Source: Terebella lapidaria
Lineage: Eukaryota > Annelida > Polychaeta > Terebellida > Terebellidae
Direction of reading: 5' to 3'
DNA: 64,000 nucleotides
NCBI GenBank assembly: GCA_949152475.1
Contig: OX424555.1
Location: 100,039,515-100,103,514, forward strand
The notes beneath the pieces were generated by a model. It did not search any database, had not been told where the DNA came from, and was given only the letters and a program-made list of their open reading frames with translations. The position numbers were made by a program, and so were the translations under genes. Positions 55,197 to 64,000 of the stretch are shown piece by piece (the stretch's first letter is position 1; every line of letters starts with the position of its first letter).

Positions 55197-57690
55197 ACAG
55201 AAATCTACTTTTTTCTAGAGTATCCTGCTTGCGTGAAATTACGGTACCGGGCGGCCGTTGTCATGGAGTCGCGTTGTGATGTCTCGCAGATCCAGTCTCG
55301 TTGTTTGTCCACGACACAAAAAAGACTGATAAATGTCATCTAGCTGCCGTGTTCATGTTATATACTCGAATAAAAATTGCAATAACCGATTGAGGAACGC
55401 TCGTGAAACCATATTGCGAAACGGTGCTTCATCGCGAAAAAAAAAATCACTGAGCGGTGAAATTTGCTCCCAGATCGCTAGGGGTTTCCTGTCTAAAAAA
55501 ACTTCCGGTCAAAACTCGCAGAGATGAAAATTGTGATCATAGTTGGGAGTCGGGACTATCTTCAGTTTCTGCTGCTTTCGTGTTAATTTCTCGGACATGC
55601 AATACCATTAGACGCAGTTCGGCGCGCTTCGCGCGCCTCGCTGCGTTATTAATTTAATTATTGTTGCATCAGGAAATGTAAACAGAAAGAGACATTTGTT
55701 TTTAGGTTACCGTACTGTAGCGATTTTATGATTATTTGGTGCCGTGTGGTGTTGGTGTTGTTGACGTGTGTTTATTTTCTCTCGTTGTGTTTATTTTTCG
55801 TATAGTTCTTGTGCAGTACCTCTCGTCTTTGTGTCCGAACGCTATAGACAATTATTGGTGAGACGTCCGCAATTCCATAGTATTTCTCTGGTTGGATAAA
55901 CGTGCTGAAGACATATTAATTCAAAGACACGGGTTTTATTACCAATATACGACGAGTTACTCACTCACAAAATATATGAAATGTTTCCCAAATTACACAG
56001 TGACCAGGTTTAGACTAAGTCACCGGGCTTTACAATACTGGAAGGTTACACCGGGTCCAGGTTAAGAATAAGACCCTGTTTTAAAGTCATAGTAGCAAGG
56101 TACCATTTTATGGTTTTATTCCTGTTCAGATAAAGGCATTGTGGACATTTGGTGATAAAAAAAGATGTTCGCGTTAATTGGTAATTAATAACAGCGACAT
56201 ATAATGGAGTATATTGAGCCGGTATGGCAATCTCCTTCTCATGCCGATGAAAACAAGAAAATGCAGCTACCTGCGGGAGACGACATTAGAGCTCGAGCAC
56301 ACCATCAGCACCACGAGACCTGAATATATCTTAAACCCCCCCCCCCCCCCCCTTACAAAAAAGAACATTGAAACATATCATGTCCCACATGATTCCAATT
56401 CATTCCCGTATATTATGATGAAACACATAGGCCTACTTCAATCATATTCCTAATGAGTAAACATTTATTTTGAACTCAATGAAACAGATACGCCTGATAA
56501 AATGATATTGAACCTCAATAAAATATCTTTGAAATATTGGAAACTATCAGGAATATCTGCATCTGATATCATGATATAGATAACACATGCATACTGAGCA
56601 AATTAAAAGACCAGTTTAAAATAAAAAGGTTTCGCAACCCAGCATGGAACACCTTGTCATGTGATAAAATATGTCCAATTACGGTAAATGTAGTCGTGGT
56701 ACCGTAGACGAATCGTTGTGTTTACTTCATTACGCCAAAGAAGGCCGCACGCAAGGTTACATGTACATGCATGCACAAAATGCTGCACAGAAAATTGTAC
56801 GTTCCAAAGTACGCGTCATTGCGGTAAAATTTGCTTTGCATTCTGGGAACGTGAATTTCCATCGGCTCCGCCATTTTGACGTTTTCCAGACGAGCTGACC
56901 ATTTTGCGTAATTTTCTCGAACCTAACACATCGATTCATGCATTATATATCTGTGGAAATATTCAAAACTTGCCATCAAATCGAGAGATTTTATGTCAAG
57001 GACAAAGAAAATACTCATTTGAAGTAGGTGTACAAAGGTTTACATGCGAAAACGGGCGTCGATAGGTTGGCATGAAACCTCCATAAAAAAGTCAGCACAT
57101 ACACATGTAGAGAGTTGGGGGCTTCGCCCCCAACGCTCTAATGTCAAAAATAGCTTCGGCAGTTTCCGTAATCGTGACGTCAGTTGAGGCAAAATGTGCT
57201 TTTGACGGCTGGCCAAAAACGTAAAACACGTAATTTGGTCGGTCAGCTCAAAGATAGAAAACCACTCCAAAATGCATGAGATTCAAAAGAAAACACGTGA
57301 AAACCAACAAATACTGGACATCTTGCAGTTCAACAAACCTCCCTTCTGGGAGAATGAATAGTACTGATTTTAAATATCAAGACAAGAAATGACGTATTCC
57401 AACCATCTCACCCGTTCACTTGAATTGTCAAACATACACAACGAGAATGAATATGCGACATGCAGTTTACCTTGCTGGCTACATGTACTTTCAGTACTGC
57501 CTCAAATGACGTCACAAACCAAGTGACCCATACTAAAATCGTGATCAAAATCTTCGGCAATTTACGGAAGGAGTGCCTATTTGATTCAATATCTCGAAAC
57601 CCATTGATTGTATTTGTAAAATTCGTTCGAATTTACAGATAACTATTCATAATGGACTGAATGAAAAGCACTTTCATCGGCATGCTACTA
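55197..57690. other. Gene-free stretch with simple repeats
   Basis: It contains a CG hairpin (GGCGCGCTTCGCGCGCC near 55,622), a poly(C) run of about 17 at 56,337-56,352 and a 9-bp hairpin GTTGGGGGCTTCGCCCCCAAC near 57,114. Short open frames lack codon or motif support. Confidence 0.45.
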
Positions 57691-57699
57691 GGTCTTTAA

Positions 57700-58258
57700 C
57701 ATTAGGCATCAGAACTAGCATCAGTCTCTTCCTACGCCAAGTCCATGCGGAGGTGAAGGTTCTCTGGCTCTGCAACTCTTCCGTCTCCGAACCCCGGTCC
57801 TCTTGACTTACAGCTGACGGCAAGGCGGCGATTTCTTCTTGCACAGCAGTGCGAGCGTGAGGGAAGGCTCTGGTGAACCTCCGCATCACGCGGACCAGTG
57901 AGGGACGTCCCATGATGTGCGGAGACACCTTGTCTCCACAGTAGACACTCTTCGGGCTTGTGAAGGAAGTCTCTGACAATACTCCGCACCCTCAGAGTGG
58001 CGAGGGAAGCCCCCTGACGTGCAGAGACACCCAGTCTCCGCAGGCGACGAGCCTCCGCACCCGCGGAAGAGGGAGGTGCAGCAGACGTGCGGAGGACCCT
58101 CCGCAAGGACGAGGGAACTCTGCGGAGCCATGGAACCTCCGCAGCGCGGAAGACCTCCACAGTGCAGAAGACCTACGCAGATACAGAGGACCACCGCAGA
58201 AGTGAGGACCTCCGCACAGGCAACACCTCCTCGGAAGACGGCGAGACAGTCTCTGCAA
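57700..58258. repeat. GC-rich patch of CTCCGCA/TGCGGAG words
   Basis: About 560 bp of strongly different composition, with repeated CCTCCGCA, TGCGGAG and GAAGACCT words. The most regular part is 58,120-58,220 (AGACCTCCACAG, AGACCTACGCAG, GGACCACCGCAG). Open frames exist on both strands but none is recognised. The word use resembles the gag leader and LTR of the retrotransposon at 41.7 kb, so it may be a fossil of a related element. It abuts reversed element A5. Confidence 0.45.
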
Positions 58259-58270
58259 GTAATGAAAATA

Positions 58271-59489
58271 AAAAAATTAGCCCAAGGGCTAAGAAAGGTT
58301 ACCGGACAATGTTTTTATATATTAGATATTGGTCATTTTGTCCCCTGATCTTGAAAATGAGGTCAAAGGTCAAATTGAAGGTCACGATTATATTCAGGAT
58401 ATATATCACCTCATGTCCACAAGTGATTCCTAAGATGTAAAGTCGATAATAAGTGAGAGATTAGCCATTATGTGCTCTGACCTCAAAAAGGAGGTCAAAG
58501 GTCCAATTGAAGTTCATCAAAACATTGAGCATACATAATTTCCTATATGTACACAATGTATACCCAAGGCTGTAAAGTCGATAATAAGTGAGATATTAGC
58601 CATTTTGTGCTCTCATCTTGAAAATGAGGTAAAAGTCAAATTCAAGATTGTCAGAATATTCGGCGTATATCATTTCCTAAATGTGCACAATTGATTCCTA
58701 AGCTGTAAAGTCGATAATAAGCGAAATCTTAGCAATTTTGTGATTTGACCTTGAAAATGAGGGCAAAGGTCAAATTCAAGGTCACGAGAATATTCAGCAT
58801 GTATCACTTCCTATATGTCCACAATTGATTCCCAAGCTGTAAAGTTGACATGAAGTGAGATATTAGCCATTTTGTACTTTGACCTTGAAAATGAGGTCAG
58901 AGGTCAAATTCAAATTCAAAAAATATTCGGACTATATCATTTCCTATATGTGCACAATTGATTCCTAAGCTGTAAAGTTGATAATAAGCAAGATGTTAGC
59001 CATTTTGTGCTCTGACCTTAAAAATGAGGTCAAAGGTCAAATTCAAGGTCATGACAATAATCCTAGTCTCTAATCTCAATATTAAGTGAGATATTATGCA
59101 TAATGTGTCCAATTATAAAGCATAGGAGTATTTAACATGGGAAAATCCCATTCGGGGCCAGTCGAGAAAATGAAAATGGCCACCACACGCAGACCGGCGA
59201 TTCGGGGGCAACGAAACTTATACACATCACAGAGGTATATGAGGGTAATCTTTTGAAACAAAATTCTCAGAACTGTCTGAACAGTTTTTGAGAAAATGGC
59301 CGCCAAAGTCAGAAATCGGCCGTTTTTCGTCGAAAATGGCCGCCATTTTGAAGAAAACACGAAAATAAAAAAAATAAAAAATACCCCCTTTTTAAATTAT
59401 TTTTAGGCAGTTTTGTGAAAATGTGGACGGACGACGCCGACGACGACGGAACGCCATGCCAATAGGTTATCGGACCATAGGCGGTAACC
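58271..59489 (-). mobile_element. Family A element A5, reversed, complete
   Basis: The 3' hairpin TTAGCCCAAGGGCTAA is at 58277-58292, followed by GAAAGGTTACCGGACAATG. About six body units follow. The 5' end has CCAATAGGTTATCGGACCAT and GGTAACCT at about 59489. Confidence 0.7.
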
Positions 59490-59499
59490 TAAAAACTAA

Positions 59500-59632
59500 A
59501 ATTTTTGTAGGCATTTTTGTGCAAAATTTCAGAAAAATTCCCCCCTAAACAAAATTGATAAAATGTGGATGACGACGGACGTCGGACGCAACGCCATACC
59601 AATAGGTTTTCGGACCATAGGTCCGGTCCCCT
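59500..59632 (-). mobile_element. Second family A 5' end in tandem
   Basis: The microsatellite and GCCATACCAATAGGTTTTCG, GACCATAGGTCCGGT repeat the A 5' terminus just outside A5 and in the same orientation. Only the first ~130 bp of the family are present. Confidence 0.6.
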
Positions 59633-59639
59633 TATAATA

Positions 59640-60327
59640 AATATTCAATTGAAATATTGGTTAGCTATTCTGCTGTCTGGTATCAGCTTTACATGAAGTG
59701 TCTGGTGGATTTGGTTTCTGTACCCTAAATACTAAATCAGTAAAATTCATTTAGATCTCTACAGTATATCCATAATATAATTTTAAAAAGAATTTTTGGA
59801 CAGCTGTTTTAGGCCTACCTATGTCATTATAATCATGCGGCGATACGTGTAGTTTTGACTAATCATCCACACTTTAAGGTGAATGTATTTATTATTAATC
59901 ACATTTCATACGATATACTATATATAAATATATGTCTCGATCTAATGATCTGATCTAAATATATGGAAACTAGAGACAACTGACCAATTGACTCGTCGAA
60001 CGCGAGCGCGCCCCACACAAACATGTAACTTAAGGCTTGCCTGGAATGGCTGGCAAACTGAAGGCCTGCATTGCTTTCTCTCGATTTATCGTTAGTTACT
60101 TTTGACACGAAAAGTACAATGCACAATCCATGAATCTGGCCTTTGTATGTGTTTATATTGATGTGTACAAAGTTAATTTAGTGGAAAGATATATTTTGGG
60201 GCAATTTTACATCTAGTGTTACTTGAGTACTGAAGCGCCTGTTATGTGAATCCTGTATCACATATCTCGTGTGTGCTACGATAAACAATTGCTTGACAAA
60301 CACAAACAGACGAGTGTCACCTGCCAT
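59640..60327. other. Gene-free AT-rich stretch
   Basis: No feature recognised. Confidence 0.45.
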
Positions 60328-60330
60328 TAA

Positions 60331-61476
60331 AGGGCCATTTATACTGCATCGCTTTCGCTTCGCTTTCATTGAAAAGCGAATCGCTAACGATTCGCCGACG
60401 ATTCTAGCTTAATTAACCCGACGCTTGGTTTACTATTGTTCTATTACACTATATATCTCACCATGATAACGATTGTTCGCATATAAAAAATGAGTACAAG
60501 CAAATTTGATTTATTTTGAAAGCTTTCCGACGATATCCGGCGATTTCCGATAAATGGCCAAAGCTATTTTGAATAGGCCAAAAATAGTATCATCCATTCT
60601 ACTATATTATTCATATAAGGAATAAGAGTCTAAGAAACTCCTACATACGGGATTTTTGCAATAAAAGGGACGAGATATGAGAATATCGTGCACTTGTAGA
60701 GAATCTAGCAAGAGAAGACCTAGATTCTTTCCAAAACTACACGAGAATTTTCGCGGAATGTTTCGAGGATCTGATAGAAAAGTTGTGGTCTTATATAATT
60801 GAATGTGAAAGATTTGGGATAACGTCATGAATAGATATCTTATTCCACGCTGCAAAAAAATTGGCAATCACACTGAGGTAGGCATATATATGTTTAGAAA
60901 AAAAAACTAGTATTTAAGGTCCATCATATCATGGAAGTATATTTCTATGATCATATGGAGTTTGGTATATTTTATAAATATTTATGGATATTCATATTGA
61001 ATTAACATACACTGTACGATGGTTATTCGGCATATGTGCCTGAATATGGGCATCCCGAACGGTCGCATTATGATTGATTTGATAATATCAATTAAGATAT
61101 AGACCTATCGACACTCTTTCTTTTTTCTTTTTCTGTTTCCAAGTTATTTTGTGCATACGTGTTATATTAGAGATTTTTGTCATCAGGAGATTCCCAGATA
61201 TCATTCTCCCTTCGGTACCGCATATAGCCGTCTTCTATCTATCATCGCCGACGTGTATGGGATAATGAAAACAAAACATGTTACCCTTCTTTACTAGTAC
61301 TAGTACTTTTGATATATTATTTACCCTTATCTGCTGTATCAATCAGACAGATCCGCCATACAGTTATCATGTTGTCAGAGGCTAACAAAACACAACACCA
61401 TAAAGCGAATCGCCGGCGAATCGCTAGGGATTCGCTTTTGAAAGCGAAGCGAAAGCGATGCAGTATAAATGGCCCT
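60331..61476. mobile_element. 1,146-bp Harbinger-like MITE
   Basis: The 38-bp inverted termini are perfect (60331-60368 and 61439-61476), beginning AGGGCCATTTATACTGCATC. They are followed inward by GAAAGCGAATCGC-type repeats on both sides. The 3-bp duplication TAA lies at 60328-60330 and 61477-61479. A GGGCC-type end with a TAA/TTA duplication fits PIF/Harbinger. No transposase frame, so it is non-autonomous. Confidence 0.8.
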
Positions 61477-61479
61477 TAA

Positions 61480-62773
61480 CTCTTGAGTTTTATCAACTGT
61501 GAACCAATCAACCCCCATGCACATTAGCAGTGGGCAAAAGTTCCATTATATGGTGATTACATGTACACAAAGAGGCAATCGGACGATAATTGAGTACTAA
61601 TCTCACTTCATGTGTTTATAGTTAATAATAACGAAGGTTGAACAACAAATGAAACTACCACCCAGAAGAATATCTTTATGTTAGTCTATCTGCTGAGTCC
61701 CTTTGCTGGAAACCTCCTTTTGGATGTGTCTCCAACCAGAAATATCCACCTACCATCATTTTTCTCAGATTATGCTGTTGTTTTTTGCAGGCTTACTGTA
61801 ACACCGCTACGTTGATGACTGTGTAAAATATACAGGTAAAAACACGTGTACATGTAGTAAAATATTGCCGAGGATAGCACAAAAAAGCAGCCAAAAAGGC
61901 ACTTATTTCCATTGTGGTCCTGTTAAGATGGACGACAGGCTAGCAAGAACACATCGACTAGTAACTGATAACTGTATATAATGTAAGATGTTAAAGCAGC
62001 TGCCAGTTTTGTTTATATACATACGAAATTTATCCATCAAACTCGAATGTAAACAAATGCCCAATTTGGCCTCAACATTCCACATTGAGTACATTTGCCA
62101 GTTTGTATCTGCAAATATGGTGTAGTTATGAGAAAATAATTAGTGATATACCGTTTTGTCTGTGGAATTGTCAGTCCATCTTGCATTTTTACGCTTTGTT
62201 TACATCTGCGTGTGATGGATACAATTCGTTTGTTTATATACAAAACTGGCATAAAATGTGTGTTCAATCAGATGAAAAGACAACTCGGACGGAGTGTAAT
62301 CGTCAAAATCAATTTGCACATGTTTTATTATCTTGTATTAGATGTGTTGCACTAAGATTTAGTTTGGAAGAAATATTGCATACATTCGAAGGCAGCTGCT
62401 TTAATATAACATTTGTAAATAATAATGAATACTAATATTAATAGTATATATCTCCGAAATCGATCAGCAATCTAGTGTTGGTGCTACACAAATAGTACAC
62501 CCCCAGAGTGCTGGTGCATACTCCAGTGATAGGGTACACTATCCTCTCTCTATCTGTAAATTAGTTTGTTCATTAGTTTTGCAGTCCGTGAAATACCATG
62601 TGCCATATTCACCCGATCATGTGATCACGACCTATCGAGAAACGCCTTTGGTTTTGATTTTGTGTGCGGAAAATGAAATGAATACGCTGTAGCGTATATA
62701 TAATTTCATCAATGATGATACACACTGAATATCGCTTACGATACTATATGTTCTGCTCTATGACATTGACATA
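61480..62773. other. Gene-free stretch
   Basis: A 116-codon plus-strand frame (62085-62435) has no supporting motif or splice context. Nothing else is recognised. Confidence 0.4.
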
Positions 62774-62781
62774 TTGTTGAC

Positions 62782-63639
62782 CACAGGCACTTGGAAACCA
62801 TTTAATTGAGGGTGCAATGTGCTATCTATAATAATATATACAAGGCACTCAAGCCCCTGTCGTCGGTAAAATGGCGGTTGGACAAACACTCGAAACTTCA
62901 AAGCTCCAAAAATGCTACTTGTCCACCAAATTGATACAAAAATTACAAACCAGCATATCCCGTGAAAGCCGTGAAGACTCTATATCCAAATTAATATAGT
63001 ATTTACACATAATATTTATGAAATGAAGGTTTTCTAGCTAATTTTATAGCACCACTACCGCTTCCAAGACCTTGCGTGGCTAGAATTTGGATTCAAAACA
63101 TCCGTTGTGCATTTGTTTGGGTGAGAAACACATGAGCTCATTGAACCATGTCCGTTTCTTGCGACACAATTGGTCAGCAAAAACAGCCGAACTGATGTGA
63201 GTACAGCTCGCTCTAATCGTAAACTAATATACTCATATAGAAAGCTATATATCTGGTATGACTTACAGTTCGTGATCCCAAGTTTGAGCAATGTCAAAAC
63301 AACGTGTTCGACCAAAAACAAGTGCACAACGGATGTTTTGAATCCAAATTCCAGCCACGCAAGATCTTGGAAGCGGTACTGGTGAAATGAAATGTGCTAG
63401 AAAACCCTTATTTCATGGATATATGTTTCAACAGTGTACTAATTTGGATATAGTGACTTCATAGCCTCCACGGAATATGCTGGTTTGTATCAATTTGGTG
63501 GACAAGTGGCATTTTTGGAGCTTTGAAGTTTCGAATGTTTATCCAACCGCCATTTTCCCGGCAGGGACTTGAGTGCCTTGTATATATTATTATAGATAGC
63601 ACAATATACCCTCAATTAAATGGTTTCCAAGTGCCTGTG
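62782..63639. mobile_element. 858-bp hAT-like fold-back element
   Basis: Left arm 62782-~63115 and right arm ~63310-63639 are inverted copies (begin CACAGGCACTTGGAAACCAT, end ATGGTTTCCAAGTGCCTGTG) with scattered differences. They are separated by about 190 bp. The 8-bp duplication TTGTTGAC lies at 62774-62781 and 63640-63647. An RNA read through it would form a hairpin of about 330 bp. Confidence 0.8.
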
Positions 63640-63647
63640 TTGTTGAC

Positions 63648-64000
63648 ATCATGATCAGACTCAGAGCATTAGTCATTACCAGCCCCACCGTGGCTAATGG
63701 GGCATGAGCAGAAAAACGCCTATTCGCTAGCTGGCAGCACTGTTATAGTGGTAAAATGACGTCATAACGTTATTTATTATCAGGATACCATGGTATTACT
63801 CCAAACATACGGAATTTTCGCGCCAAATGCCACGTGCATGGTTGACAACAGACGACATTCCCTAGTGATTTGGCGCCAAATTTACCACTATTACAATGCT
63901 GCCACCTATCGAATGAGCTTTGCCCACGCCCCATTACGGTCTCACCGTCTAGGCTACCGACTGACTGCACATATGCAGTCGGTATGTAAAGTCTAGTCCC
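63648..64000. other. Unassigned end of window
   Basis: Short open frames only; nothing recognised. Confidence 0.4.

Noticed and set aside
57732..58440. Overlapping ORFs of 100-142 codons on both strands in the GC-rich patch
   Set aside because: No recognisable protein. Frames on opposite strands are equally open because of the CTCCGCA word repeats.
62085..62435. 116-codon plus-strand frame
   Set aside because: AT-rich composition, no motif, no splice or promoter context.

Overview
The window is nuclear DNA of an animal, most likely a marine invertebrate. The evidence is spliced genes with GT-AG introns, a SIRT7-type sirtuin, GEMIN6, MED9 and dense, CpG-containing mobile DNA. The Helentron/HINE-like elements with central minisatellites and a (TCCG)n tract resemble elements described in bivalves, but I cannot fix the phylum from sequence alone. 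No tRNA, rRNA, CRISPR array or prokaryotic gene was seen.

Layout. 1-9660: a three-level nest. A Helentron-like element (family B) is split by a second element (family A), and that one is split by a 6.8-kb terminal-inverted-repeat element (E) that carries a small spliced gene and about 90 copies of a 38-bp minisatellite. 9.7-12.5 kb: a MITE, relics and a SINE-like piece. 12513-30225 (+): seven exons of a SIRT7 orthologue covering the NAD-binding and Zn-binding core. Its last exon is 5.5 kb and encodes a roughly 1,800-residue low-complexity tail that ends in the conserved basic SIRT7 C-terminus. One intron begins with 86 tandem copies of the exon-end/5' splice site. Other introns hold B and A/C elements. 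30.2-33.8 kb: 3' flank with a MITE and a reversed B element. 33871-34632 (-): GEMIN6, with the last exon of MED9 ending only 5 nt before its start codon. This arrangement suggests a two-cistron mRNA convergent with SIRT7. 34.9-41.4 kb: more B, C and A elements, a hAT-like insertion, a perfect 68-bp palindrome and a 444-bp MITE. 41724-52745: an apparently intact Ty3/Gypsy LTR retrotransposon with LTRs in which I see no differences, a tRNA-His-type primer site, and gag and pol joined by a textbook -1 frameshift signal. 52.7-64 kb: gene-free, with a hAT-like MITE, a GC-rich repeat patch, reversed A elements, a Harbinger-like MITE and an 858-bp hAT-like fold-back element.

The host genes concern chromatin and RNA: SIRT7 (nucleolar NAD-dependent deacylase), GEMIN6 (SMN complex) and MED9 (Mediator). 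Most other DNA is mobile or repeated. Where element boundaries are given, they rest on target-site duplications, terminal inverted repeats or comparison with an uninterrupted copy elsewhere in the window.
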